A DNA stretch of 64,000 nt from CAVRQM01 sp963756975 (GTDB taxonomy: Bacteria > Pseudomonadota > Alphaproteobacteria > Acetobacterales > Acetobacteraceae): contig CAVWPS010000001.1 in the NCBI GenBank assembly GCA_963756975.1, forward strand, positions 434,001 through 498,000, written 5' to 3'. The notes beneath the pieces were generated by a model. That model made no database searches, was not told where the DNA came from, and saw only the letters and a program-made list of their open reading frames with translations. Below are positions 16,008-24,672 of this stretch, piece by piece (within the stretch, counting starts at the first letter, position 1; each line of letters opens with the position of its first letter). The position numbers and the translations under genes were made by a program.

Positions 16008-18287
16008 ATGAGCCAGCGGGACACGACCGGGCGGGATCTCAACACGACCCGCGACAACGCCGCCCGCGACGCTTCGGCGCCGGGCCTGCGTCGCCACGAC
16101 CTGCCGGGCATGATCTCCCCCGCGTTGCGTCACCAGCTTCCGCCGCATCAGCCGCCGCCGGCCGGCATCGATGTCGGGCTGCTCATGAGGACGCTGCGCC
16201 GGCGCATCCCCGTTCTGGTGGCGATGGCCATCGCCGGCGGGGCGCTCGGCCTCGGCGTGCAGCACGAAATGAAGCCGCGCTACACGAGTTCGGTGTCGGT
16301 GCTGCTGGAACCGAAACGCGCGGATTCGTTCGGCGCCGACACGCAGTTCGGCAGCATGTACGTCGACGGCACGATGATCGCGAGCGTGGTGTCGGTGATC
16401 GTGTCGTCCGACCTGCTCGACCGGGTCGTGGCCGCCGAGCATCTGGATGCGCTGCCGGAATTCGGCGACGCGAACCCGTCCCTGCTCCGGCGCCTGGTCA
16501 ATCAGGTGCCGTTTCTGGCGGACGCGCCGCCCGGCAACACCGAAGCGGACCGGCGCGCGCGCGCGGTCTGGAAATTGTCGCAGGCGATCAAGGTGGAGCG
16601 GGTCGGGGCGACCTACGTCCTGACCATCGACGCCGTCGCGTCGAGCCCCGACCTGGCGAGGCGCATCGCCGCGGGCGTCGCGGATTTGTACTTGGGCGAT
16701 CAGGTCGAGCGCAAATCCGCCGAGACGCAGCGCGACAGCACCTGGATCGACGACCGGCTCGCCAGCGTTCGCCATGACCTGCAGCAGAGCGAGGACGCGC
16801 TCGACGCGGTCCGGCGCAAATACGGCTTGCAGGAGACCACCCTGAGCTCCGGCGCGACGCTGGACCGGCAGGTGCTGACCGATCTCAGCATGCAGCTGAC
16901 GGCCGCGCAGACGGAGGTCGCCAACGCGCGCGTGCGCTACGACCAGGTGTCGCGCGCCCGCACCGGCGGTGGGGCGCTGGAGGGCCTTCCGGAAGTGGAC
17001 AGCTCGCCCGTGATCGGCGAATTGCGCGGCAAGGTCAGCGAGACTTCCAAACAGCTGACCGCGCTGCAAGCCGTCTACGGCGACAACTACCCGGACGTCC
17101 GCCGGCTTCAGAACGCGCAACGCACGCTGCAAGCCCAGCTCGGGGCGGAAGTGGGCCGGATCGTCGAGCGCCGGCGCCTCGACTACGAGGGTGCGACCGG
17201 GCGCGAACAGGCGCTCGAAGACCAGATCAAGCGCGCGAACACGCCGATTGCCGGTACTGTCGCCGGCGAGGGGCACGAACAGCTTCGCGACGCGCAGCGC
17301 ATCGTCGACGCGAATCGTGGCCTCTACGACTCGCTGCTGATCCGCTGGCGCGAGGTGCAGCAGCAACAGACGCGCGAGACGCCCGAAGCGCGAATCATCT
17401 CGCAGGCGAGCACGCCCGACAAGCCGAGCTTCCCGAAGCCGCTGCTGTTCCCGGCCGGCGGGGCCGCGCTGTTTTTGATCCTGGGCTTCGGGCTGACGCT
17501 GCTGCCGGCGATGCTGGACCGCCGCTTCGTCAGCATCACCGCCGTCGAGCAGCGCCTCGGGCTGTCGGTGCTCGGGGCCGTGCCGATGCTGGGAAAGCGC
17601 GATCTGCGCGCCAAGAATCGCGAGCAGAGCCTGTTCGAGTATCCGAGCGCGCAACCGCTGTCGCGCTTCGCGGAAAGCCTGCGAATGCTGCGGGCCTATT
17701 TGCGCGTGTCCGCCGACGGCGCGTCGAGCATCGTCCAGGTCACGTCGGCGGTCGCCGGCGAAGGCAAGTCGACGGTGGCGGCGGCGCTGGCCGTCTCCGC
17801 CGCGTCTGCCGGCATCCGCACCGTGCTGGTGGACGCCGATGTGCGCTCCTCGTCGGTGTCGGCGATGTTCGGCCTGCGCGGCGAGGCTGGGCTGACGGAC
17901 GTGCTGGAGCGGGGCACGCCGGTCCGCGCGGCCTTGCGCGAGATCGGCGGCACCCCGCTCGCCGTGCTCGGCGGCGGGTCCTCGGATCAGCCGCGCCCCG
18001 ACCTGATCCATTCCAGCGGCTTCGCGGCGATGCTGCGCGACCTGTCCGAGAGCTACAGCCTGGTCATCCTGGACGGGCCGCCGGTGTTGCCCGTGTCGGA
18101 CGCGCTGGTGATGTCGCGCTATGCCGACGCGACGATCCTGGTGGTTGAATGGCGGGCGACCGCACGGGACCACGCCGAGCAGGCGGCCAAGGCCCTTCGC
18201 ATGGTGGGCGCGCCACTGGCCGGCGTCATCGTCAACAAGATCGACCTGTCGAAAGTCAGCCAATATGAACACGCCTATCCGGCCTGA
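16008..18287 (+). CDS. Wzc-like chain-length regulator with BY-kinase domain
   Basis: The 759-residue protein has an N-terminal Wzz domain between two membrane helices (first near VLVAMAIAGGALGLGV, second near PLLFPAGGAALFLILGFGL). A long periplasmic coiled coil follows (QQSEDALDAVRRKYGLQET; TSKQLTALQAVYGDNYPDVR). The cytosolic BY-kinase domain has Walker A SAVAGEGKSTVAAALA, Walker A' VLVDADVRSSS and Walker B LVILDGPPVLPVSD. The C-terminal tail carries only two Tyr (QYEHAYPA), fewer than classical Wzc. ATG 16008 is chosen over 15990 because AAGGGG ends five bases upstream; 15990 would overlap the previous gene. It controls EPS polymerisation with Wzy and Wza. Confidence 0.92.
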   Translation: MSQRDTTGRDLNTTRDNAARDASAPGLRRHDLPGMISPALRHQLPPHQPPPAGIDVGLLMRTLRRRIPVLVAMAIAGGALGLGVQHEMKPRYTSSVSVLLEPKRADSFGADTQFGSMYVDGTMIASVVSVIVSSDLLDRVVAAEHLDALPEFGDANPSLLRRLVNQVPFLADAPPGNTEADRRARAVWKLSQAIKVERVGATYVLTIDAVASSPDLARRIAAGVADLYLGDQVERKSAETQRDSTWIDDRLASVRHDLQQSEDALDAVRRKYGLQETTLSSGATLDRQVLTDLSMQLTAAQTEVANARVRYDQVSRARTGGGALEGLPEVDSSPVIGELRGKVSETSKQLTALQAVYGDNYPDVRRLQNAQRTLQAQLGAEVGRIVERRRLDYEGATGREQALEDQIKRANTPIAGTVAGEGHEQLRDAQRIVDANRGLYDSLLIRWREVQQQQTRETPEARIISQASTPDKPSFPKPLLFPAGGAALFLILGFGLTLLPAMLDRRFVSITAVEQRLGLSVLGAVPMLGKRDLRAKNREQSLFEYPSAQPLSRFAESLRMLRAYLRVSADGASSIVQVTSAVAGEGKSTVAAALAVSAASAGIRTVLVDADVRSSSVSAMFGLRGEAGLTDVLERGTPVRAALREIGGTPLAVLGGGSSDQPRPDLIHSSGFAAMLRDLSESYSLVILDGPPVLPVSDALVMSRYADATILVVEWRATARDHAEQAAKALRMVGAPLAGVIVNKIDLSKVSQYEHAYPA

Positions 18288-18296
18288 GCGCGTCTG

Positions 18297-19577
18297 ATGT
18301 CGCAGGTGATCGCCCGGATCGAACCGGTCCGCCCTGTCGCGCCGCCGAATGCTCCCACGCCGGTGGTGCCCCCCGCCACGCCGGAGAGTGGCGCCGGTCC
18401 CTCCGCCTCCCTCGCGGATCGCGCCGCCGCCGTCGCGGCGGTCGCCGCGACCTGGGCTACCGAGGTCGATCGCGACGCCCGGTTCCCGCGGGAGGCGATG
18501 GATGCGCTGAAGGCGCACCGGCTGCTCGGCGTGATGCTGCCGGTATCGCTCGGCGGCGAGGATGCCGGCCTCTCCGAGATCGTCGACATCTGCTACCGGC
18601 TGGGACAGGCATGCGCCTCGACGGCGATGATCTTCGCGATGCACCAATCCTGTGTCGCCTGCGTGCTCGACCACAGCGACGAGAGCCCGTGGCACCGTGA
18701 CTTCCTGCGCCGCCTCGCCGCCGACCAGATGCTGCTCGCGTCCTCGACCACCGAGGGCAAGGCGGGCGGCAACGTCCGGTCGAGCGCCGCCCCGGTCGAG
18801 CGCGCCGCGTCCGGCATCCGGCTCGACCGGGCCGCCAGCGTCGTCTCCTACGGCGCGCAGGCGGATGCGATCGTGACCACCGCGCGCCGGAACGCCGCCG
18901 CCGCCGCCGCCGATCAGGTGCTGGTGACGTTCCTGAAGCGCGACTACACGCTGGAGCAGACCGGCGGCTGGGATCCGCTCGGCATGCGCGGCACCTGCAG
19001 CCTCGGGTTCGCGCTGGTCGCGACCGGGCGCGAGGAGCAGATTATCCCCGCTTCGTACGAGAACATCCATGCGCAGAGCATGGTCCCCGTCTCCCACCTG
19101 GTCTGGGCCGGCGTGTGGGCGGGCATCGCCGCCGCCGCCGTCGAGCGGGCGCGTGCGTTCACCCGCCGCGCCGCCCGGCAGAGCGCCGCCACCGCGGACG
19201 GTCCGGCCGCCCTGCCCCCCGGCGCTGGCCATGTCGCCCGCGCCCTCGCGTCCCTGCACACGTTGCGCGGCCTGATCGGGTCGTCGCTCCGCGCCTATGA
19301 CCTCCGGTCCGGCGACCGGCGCGCCCTGATGTCGCTGGATTTCCAGACCCGGATGACGCTCACCAAGGTCGAGGCGTCGGAGACGGCGGTCGCCATCGTG
19401 CTCGATGCCGGACGCGCGTGCGGCCTGGCCGGTTACCGCAACGATTCGGAATTCAGCATCGGGCGGCATTTGCGGGATATTCTGTCCGCGCCCATTATGA
19501 TCAACAACGACCGCATTCTGAGTAATGTCGCGACCACGGCGTTGTTGACGGCAGTCCCCGCGTCTCTGCTCGACTAG
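18297..19577 (+). CDS. Acyl-CoA dehydrogenase-like flavoprotein of the aminoacyl-carrier module
   Basis: The 426-residue protein has the acyl-CoA dehydrogenase fold: an N-terminal helical domain with LLGVMLPVSLGGEDAGLSE and STAMIFAMHQSC, a central FAD/beta region (LASSTTEGKAGGN, GWDPLGMRGTCSLGF), and a C-terminal helical domain ending GYRNDSEFSIGRHLRDILSA. The first 45 residues are Pro/Ala-rich and unusual. The gene follows wzc by 9 bases and precedes the amino acid:carrier protein ligase by 87. Related flavoproteins oxidise aminoacyl groups on carrier proteins, for example prolyl to pyrrolyl (PltE/RedW), so an aminoacyl-S-carrier substrate is more likely here than fatty acyl-CoA. That substrate is inferred from context. 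Confidence 0.8.
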   Translation: MSQVIARIEPVRPVAPPNAPTPVVPPATPESGAGPSASLADRAAAVAAVAATWATEVDRDARFPREAMDALKAHRLLGVMLPVSLGGEDAGLSEIVDICYRLGQACASTAMIFAMHQSCVACVLDHSDESPWHRDFLRRLAADQMLLASSTTEGKAGGNVRSSAAPVERAASGIRLDRAASVVSYGAQADAIVTTARRNAAAAAADQVLVTFLKRDYTLEQTGGWDPLGMRGTCSLGFALVATGREEQIIPASYENIHAQSMVPVSHLVWAGVWAGIAAAAVERARAFTRRAARQSAATADGPAALPPGAGHVARALASLHTLRGLIGSSLRAYDLRSGDRRALMSLDFQTRMTLTKVEASETAVAIVLDAGRACGLAGYRNDSEFSIGRHLRDILSAPIMINNDRILSNVATTALLTAVPASLLD

Positions 19578-19664
19578 CGAGCGGCGTGCGTCGAGGCCGC
19601 GTCCCGGACATCGCCGCGCCAGACGCCGCCGCATCCGACCACAACCGCCAGGACGACACCGGAT

Positions 19665-20596
19665 ATGGACATCGCCATCCCCGACCCGATGCCGCCCGCA
19701 TCGAACCCGCCCGACGAGACGTTTCTGACGACGCTGTTTCGCACGATGGGCGTCGACGGCGTGTATGCCCGGACCGGTCTCTACGAGGATGTGGTCGAGC
19801 GGCTCGGGGCGCTGATCACCACGTATCGCGATCCGGCAGCGGAAATCCTGCGGTTCCCGCCCGTGATGAGCCGGCGCGATCTGGAGCGGGCGGGCTACCT
19901 CAACAGCTTCCCCAACCTGCTCGGCTGCGTCTGCGCCCTGCACGGCACCGACGCGGAAATCCGCGAGCGCCGTGCAGCGGCACGAGGACGGCGGCGACTG
20001 GACGAGTTCGCTCTCGCCGGCCGACCTCGTCCTGTCCCCCGCCGCCTGTTACCCGGTCTACCCGATCGTGGCCTCGCGCGGCGTGCTGCCGGACGAGGGA
20101 GGCCTGTTCGACGTCGCCTGCGACTGCTTCAGACGCGAGCCGTCCAAGCAGCTCGACCGGCTGCAATCGTTCCGCATGCGTGAATACGTCCGGATCGGCC
20201 GCCCCGAGCAGATCGTCGAATTCCGCGCGCGGTGGATCGAACTCGGCCAGCAGCTCGCCGAGCGACTGGCCCTGCCGTGCCGCGTGGTTCCGGCGAACGA
20301 CCCGTTCTTCGGTCGCGAGGGCCGGATGATGGCGGTGAGCCAGATCCAGCAGGCTTTGAAGTTCGAGATCGTGGTGCCGATCCACTCGGCCGAAAAGCCG
20401 ACCGCCTGCATGAGCTTCAACTACCACCGCGACCATTTCGGGACGATCTGGAATATTCGTGACGGCGCGGACCAGCCGGCCCACACCGGCTGCGCCGCGT
20501 TCGGCATGGACCGCCTCACGGTCGCGATGTTCGCGACCCACGGACTCGATCCTGCCGACCTGGCCGGCCCGCGTGCGCGACCTGTTGAGCTTGTAG
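19665..20596 (+). pseudogene. Amino acid:[carrier protein] ligase, aaRS-like, two frameshifts as sequenced
   Basis: This is a class II synthetase-like catalytic core without a tRNA-binding domain, as in the Bradyrhizobium Bll0957 family that loads Gly or Ala on carrier proteins. Motif 2 is CDCFRREPS...SFRMREYVRIG and motif 3 is FGMDRLTVAMF. Candidate zinc ligands are the Cys in AACYPVYP, a Glu near motif 2, and the Cys in TGCAAFGMD. The frame moves near 19968 (GAG-C-GCC) and again near 20557-20560 (GAC-C-TGG), each one extra base. Removing both gives 309 residues, near family length, ending WPARVRDLLSL at TAG 20594-20596, nine bases before the next ATG. As printed, the product is truncated or runs into the hydrolase. 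Confidence 0.85.
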
Positions 20597-20604
20597 GCCC
20601 CGAA

Positions 20605-21528
20605 ATGCCGCTCGATCCGCATATCCGGCGGCTGATGGGGATGTTGTCGCTCTCGCCGGCGGCGGGCGATATCGGATTGGCCCGGCGCCGGGAGGCGTTC
20701 CGCGGCCTGATGCGGCTGGCCGACACCGGCGCGCGGATCGGCGGCACGGAGCGCCTGGCGGTGCCCGGACCGTTCGCCCCCGTCCCGGTGTTGGTCTACA
20801 CGCCGGCCGGATCGCCGGACGCGGTGTCGCCGGGCCTGATCTTCCTGCACGGCGGCGGCTTCATGTGCGGCGACCTCGAGACGCACGACCCGCTGTGCCG
20901 GACGCTGTGCGACGACACCGGATGCCGGGTCTTTGCGATCGACTACCGCCTCGCGCCGGAACACCCGTTTCCGGCCGCCGTCGACGATGCGGAGGCGGCG
21001 GCGCTCTGGGTGCTCGGCCATGCCGATGAACTGCGTCTCGATCCCGCGCGCATCGCGATCGCGGGAGATTCCGCCGGGGCCACGCTCGCGGCGGCCGTCT
21101 GCCAGCGCGTTACCCGGACCCGTCCGGGCGCGTTCGCGCTGCAACTGCTGTTGTGCCCGATCCTGGACTGGACCGGCGGTGCCGCGCGGGATTACGCCGA
21201 AGCCCATTTGCTCGACGCCGCCACGATCGCGCTGGAGCGCACCGCCTATTTGCCGGGCGGGCAGGATTGCGAACACCCGGACGTCTCGCCGCTCCGCGCG
21301 GAAAGCCTGGACGGACAGCCCCCGGCGCACATCCACACGGCGGAGTTCGATCCCGTGCGCGAGGACGGCCATCGGTATGCGGCGCGGCTCCGCTTGGCGG
21401 GCGTTCCGGTCCGGCACACCTCGCATGACGGCATGGTGCATCTGTTCTACGGCCTGGGCCGGGTGGTCCCGGCGGCCCGTGCGGCGCTGGGCCGGATCGG
21501 TGCCGACGTCCGCGCGGCGCTCGCCTAG
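20605..21528 (+). CDS. Alpha/beta hydrolase, hormone-sensitive-lipase family
   Basis: The 307-residue esterase-like protein has the oxyanion motif FLHGGGFMCGD, nucleophile Ser in AGDSAGATLAAA, acid Asp in EFDPVREDG and His in DGMVHLFYG. The family hydrolyses short acyl esters or thioesters. MPLDPHIRRLM is the usual N-terminus, supporting ATG 20605; the open frame extends upstream only because of a frameshift in the ligase gene. In this cluster it could act as an editing thioesterase on misloaded carrier protein or trim acyl groups on the polysaccharide; both are inference. It is followed directly (TAG then ATG) by a glycosyltransferase. Confidence 0.85.
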   Translation: MPLDPHIRRLMGMLSLSPAAGDIGLARRREAFRGLMRLADTGARIGGTERLAVPGPFAPVPVLVYTPAGSPDAVSPGLIFLHGGGFMCGDLETHDPLCRTLCDDTGCRVFAIDYRLAPEHPFPAAVDDAEAAALWVLGHADELRLDPARIAIAGDSAGATLAAAVCQRVTRTRPGAFALQLLLCPILDWTGGAARDYAEAHLLDAATIALERTAYLPGGQDCEHPDVSPLRAESLDGQPPAHIHTAEFDPVREDGHRYAARLRLAGVPVRHTSHDGMVHLFYGLGRVVPAARAALGRIGADVRAALA

Positions 21529-22449
21529 ATGTTCGAGGCGCCCTCCGATCTTCCGTTCGATCCGGCGGCCGAACCGCCGTTCGTGTCGGTCATCATTCCG
21601 CATTACAACGATCTGGAGGCGCTGACGGTGTGCCTCGCCGGCCTCGCGCGCCAGACCTGGCCCGCGGACCGGATGGAGGTCATCGTCGCGGACAACAACT
21701 CCGCTTGCGGCCTGGAGGCGGTGATCCGCGCCGCCCCCGGCTGCCGCGTGATCCCGGCACCGATCCAGGGCGCGGGTCCGGCCCGCAACGCGGCGGCCGC
21801 GGTCGCGCGCGGCGCGATCCTGGGGTTCATCGACAGCGACTGCGAACCGGACGCCGACTGGGTCCATTTCGGGGCCCGGGCGCTCGCGACCTGCGACTTC
21901 GCCGGCGGCCATGTGCGGACCGCACCCCGCGACCCGGCCCGCCCGACGCCCGTGGAAGCGTGGGAGATGGTGTTCGGCTTCGACTTCGAGCGTTACATCC
22001 TGATCGAGGGCTACACCGGAAGCGGCAATATGTGGGTCTCGCGCGCGGTGTTCGAGGCCGTTGGCGGCTTCCGGACCGGCGTCTCCGAGGACGTCGAATG
22101 GTCGCACCGCGCGCGCGACATGGGGTTCCGCATCGGCTACGAGCGCCGGGCCGCCGTGAGCCATCTGGCCCGCCCGAGCTGGCCCGACCTGCTCTCCCGC
22201 TGGCGGCGAGTGCTGGCGGAGCATCATGAACTGGCGATGGAGCAGCGTTTCGGCCGCGCCCGGTGGGCCGTGAAGACCGCGGCGATGCCGCTCTCCGCCG
22301 GCCCCCATCTGTTGCGCGTCCTCCGCTCCGGCCAGCTGCCCCACGCGCGGGCCAAGGCGGCGGCGGCGGTGGTGCTCGTGGCACACCGTTTGTGGCGCAC
22401 CGGCTACATGGCGCGCCTGCTGATGTCCCGGCGCGGACGCGCGGGCTGA
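21529..22449 (+). CDS. Family 2 glycosyltransferase
   Basis: The 306-residue GT-A enzyme opens with VSVIIPHYNDLEAL and has IVADNNS for nucleotide-sugar binding, a DxD-type motif in GFIDSDCEPDADW, and the acceptor-side region TGSGNMWVSRAVFEAVGGF followed by SEDVEWSHRARDMG. The ED(V)E part is a probable catalytic base. It is probably cytosolic or peripheral, adding a sugar to the lipid-linked EPS repeat unit. The ATG directly follows the hydrolase stop and its TGA shares one base with the next ATG, so this stretch is tightly coupled. Sugar specificity is unknown. Confidence 0.88.
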   Translation: MFEAPSDLPFDPAAEPPFVSVIIPHYNDLEALTVCLAGLARQTWPADRMEVIVADNNSACGLEAVIRAAPGCRVIPAPIQGAGPARNAAAAVARGAILGFIDSDCEPDADWVHFGARALATCDFAGGHVRTAPRDPARPTPVEAWEMVFGFDFERYILIEGYTGSGNMWVSRAVFEAVGGFRTGVSEDVEWSHRARDMGFRIGYERRAAVSHLARPSWPDLLSRWRRVLAEHHELAMEQRFGRARWAVKTAAMPLSAGPHLLRVLRSGQLPHARAKAAAAVVLVAHRLWRTGYMARLLMSRRGRAG

Positions 22450-23243
22450 TGCCGGTGACGATCGCCGCCGAGCCGGAATTCCTCGATCTGCCGTTCACCC
22501 GGCTCGCGCTGCCCGAGGCGATCGCAACCGTCGCGCGCGCCGCCTTGGGCGGGGTCTGGCGCTACGTGGTGACCCCGAATGCTGCGCATCTGGCGCGGCT
22601 CGGTCGCGGCGATGCGGCGCTGCGCTCGATCTACGCCCGCGCCGCCTTCTGCTTCCTGGACAGCCGGGTGATCGCCCTGTCCGCCCGCCTCGCCGGACTG
22701 AATCCGCCGCCCGTGGTGCCCGGATCGGATCTGGTCGACGCCCTGTTCCGGTCCGCGATCACGCCGGCGACCCCGATTTGCATCATCGGCGGCGACGACG
22801 ACACGATCGCCCGGCTCCGGACCCGCTTCGGATTACCCGCGCCGGCCCATCTGAATCCTTCGCGCGGCTTCTGGCGCGACGACGCCGAAATGGCGGACAT
22901 CGTCGCGTTCATCGTCGCCAGCCGGGCGGACTACACGTTCCTGGTCGTGGGCTCGCCGCAGCAGGAGATGCTGGCCGCGCTCGTCGCGGAGACCGGCGGC
23001 GCGCGCGGCGTCGGGATCTGCGCCGGCGCTTCGCTCGACTTTTTGGCCGGCACGCAGCGCCGCGCGCCCCGCCTCATCCAGATCCTGACCCTGGAGTGGG
23101 CGTATCGCCTCGTCCAGGAGCCGCGCCGCATGGCCCACCGCTATTTCGTCGAGAGCCCGAAGGGCGTGCTCCTCGTTCTTCGCGCGGGGCGGCGGCGGCA
23201 AGCCGCCTCCCCGCCGAAGAAGGTCCGGTCGTCGCTCGGATAG
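22449..23243 (+). CDS. WecG/TagA/CpsF family glycosyltransferase (GT26)
   Basis: The 264-residue protein has the GT26 layout: YVVTPNAAHLARL near the N-terminus, AAFCFLDSRVIALSARL, a central VPGSDLVDALF and IIGGDDDTIARLRTRFG, then FLVVGSPQQEMLAAL and GICAGASLDFLAGTQRRAPRL ending in WAYRLVQEPRRMAHRYF. Family members add a ManNAc(A) or similar residue to an undecaprenyl-PP-linked sugar at the membrane. The start ATG overlaps the preceding stop (TGATG). It ends four bases before the convergent GH16 gene. Confidence 0.92.
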   Translation: MPVTIAAEPEFLDLPFTRLALPEAIATVARAALGGVWRYVVTPNAAHLARLGRGDAALRSIYARAAFCFLDSRVIALSARLAGLNPPPVVPGSDLVDALFRSAITPATPICIIGGDDDTIARLRTRFGLPAPAHLNPSRGFWRDDAEMADIVAFIVASRADYTFLVVGSPQQEMLAALVAETGGARGVGICAGASLDFLAGTQRRAPRLIQILTLEWAYRLVQEPRRMAHRYFVESPKGVLLVLRAGRRRQAASPPKKVRSSLG

Positions 23244-23247
23244 CCGG

Positions 23248-24102
23248 TCAGTATTTCGGAATTACCGTGGCGTCGGCGGTGAACGACATTCCGGCGTAGT
23301 TCGTGGTCGCCTCGCGCGCCGGAGGGCCGCCGCCGAAATTCGCGTTGCCGGTCCAGGTGTTGGCCATGATGAAGCCCTTGGCCGGCGTGTTCAGGTCCGC
23401 TTCCTGGAACGTGTGAGCCGCCTTCCCGTCGACGGTGAAGGTGATCGCACCGGCGGTCCACAGGAAGCCGTAGCGGTGGAACGCGCGGGACGGATTGAAC
23501 GCCAGCGGCAGCACGAACGTGGTGTTGCTGGGGTGCAGGGTCAGGTGGACCAACCCGCTATTCGGGGAGTTTATCCACAACTCGTTGGTCGTGAACTCCA
23601 CATCCCATTCATGCGGGCCGTAACCCGGAGCCTCGATCCAAAAGAACGACGCGACCACGCCGGGCACCGTCGTGACCCGCATCGCCGTCTCGTAATAGCC
23701 GTAGCCGTAGCCGGTGCTGTTGGTGCCGGATACCCCATGGGTGGTCTGGATTTCGGAGCCACGCATCTGGTTGGCGGCGACCGACAGGCTGAGATAGCCA
23801 TGCGCCTGGCCCGTGGCCGACGCGGTGATCTTGGCGAGGGCCGGATCGATCTGGTTGTTGAAGGTGCCGGTCCAGAGCCCGTTGATCCGCCACAAGCCGT
23901 CCGGGGAAGCGACCCCGATCCAGGGCGGGATGAACTTTTGAACCACAGTCGGCGTCTCGGCGTGGGCAGGACGAACATCGAGCGCGCTGACGCCGATCAG
24001 GGCGGCCAGCGTCAGGCAGGCCAGATTGGCCGGCCAATTCACGACGGCGGCATGGAGCGAGGAGATTAAGCCAGTAAATTTATTCGGATATCGCCTTGTC
24101 AT
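23248..24102 (-). CDS. Secreted glycoside hydrolase family 16 (beta-glucanase-like)
   Basis: The 284-residue protein has a long signal peptide cleaved after RPAHA (residue 48). The GH16 catalytic motif E-x-D-x-E is seen at residues 165-169 (HEWDVEFTTN), with Glu165 as nucleophile and Glu169 as acid/base. FHRYGFLWTAGAITFTVDG and FIMANTWTGN are typical later strands. GH16 enzymes cut beta-1,3/1,4-glucans, galactans and similar; in EPS loci they trim the polymer or release chains (compare ExoK). ATG 24102 is preferred over 24126 because AGGGA lies about 9 bases before it. Confidence 0.92.
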   Translation of the reverse strand: MTRRYPNKFTGLISSLHAAVVNWPANLACLTLAALIGVSALDVRPAHAETPTVVQKFIPPWIGVASPDGLWRINGLWTGTFNNQIDPALAKITASATGQAHGYLSLSVAANQMRGSEIQTTHGVSGTNSTGYGYGYYETAMRVTTVPGVVASFFWIEAPGYGPHEWDVEFTTNELWINSPNSGLVHLTLHPSNTTFVLPLAFNPSRAFHRYGFLWTAGAITFTVDGKAAHTFQEADLNTPAKGFIMANTWTGNANFGGGPPAREATTNYAGMSFTADATVIPKY

Positions 24103-24672
24103 AGGTGCTTCCCTCATTTCGCTCACCCAGGCTTGGGTGCGACATGAGTGGAATACTTGGAAATAAATAAACTACAAGTGGTTTATCGTAAGTTCCGTAT
24201 TAAACTTCAAAACTTAATATGAAATAAACCAACTAAATGACGAAATACAAGACCAATGACCAAAACGGAACGGCGATAACCGCCGCGACAGCGATGCCAC
24301 GCGCCGGCCCGGTCCATGACTGATGATCGGCCAACGGGCTATTTGCCATACGACCGAAACCCCTCCCGGCAGTCCCCTCGCTATCCGGAGCCGTAGTCTT
24401 ACTCGAGACACGCATTCCGTCGTCAACGTTTGTGATCCGGCCGGGCATAAACATGGTATTCCGACACGCCGTCGATGTTTTTCTGCGTGATTTTGGGATT
24501 AAAGTCTCGGTTGTCCGCCAAACGTAAGTCGTTTGCACGTCTTACCCCCGATCAGGCCCGCCTCTCGGCTACGGCATACAAGATGGGAATCGCTTCCGGT
24601 TGATTAACGCGGAAGGATTAAGATTGGTTGCTGTGGCGCGCCGAGATCAAGGGTGCCGAGCGGTCGGCGAGA
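24103..24672. other. AT-richer intergenic region before GH16
   Basis: A 570-base gap between two minus-strand genes. A perfect hairpin CACCCA-GGCT-TGGGTG occupies 24124-24139, just before the GH16 start. An AT-rich block at 24160-24240 is the most likely GH16 promoter (on the minus strand TTGAAG then about 16 bases and CGATAA, a weak match). A possible small membrane protein lies at 24233-24415. The rest (24430-24670) shows no recognisable element. Confidence 0.45.
24233..24415 (-). CDS. Possible small single-helix membrane protein
   Basis: An open frame of 60 codons beginning MRVSSKTTAP and ending in a strongly hydrophobic C-terminal helix (GIAVAAVIAVPFWSLVLYFV). A polar N-terminal half plus one terminal helix is typical of small bacterial membrane proteins. 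Third-position GC is lower than in neighbours and the ribosome site is poor, so the call is weak. It could be co-transcribed with GH16. No family is recognised. Confidence 0.3.
   Translation of the reverse strand: MRVSSKTTAPDSEGTAGRGFGRMANSPLADHQSWTGPARGIAVAAVIAVPFWSLVLYFVI

Noticed and set aside
20097..21528. Apparent in-frame fusion of the aaRS-like ligase with the alpha/beta hydrolase
   Set aside because: A one-base shift at 20557-20560 restores a normal ligase C-terminus and stop at 20596, and the hydrolase has its own typical start at 20605.
23571..23579. Perfect DnaA box TTATCCACA
   Set aside because: It is single, lies inside the GH16 coding region (protein LWINSPN), and has no companion boxes or AT-rich unwinding element.
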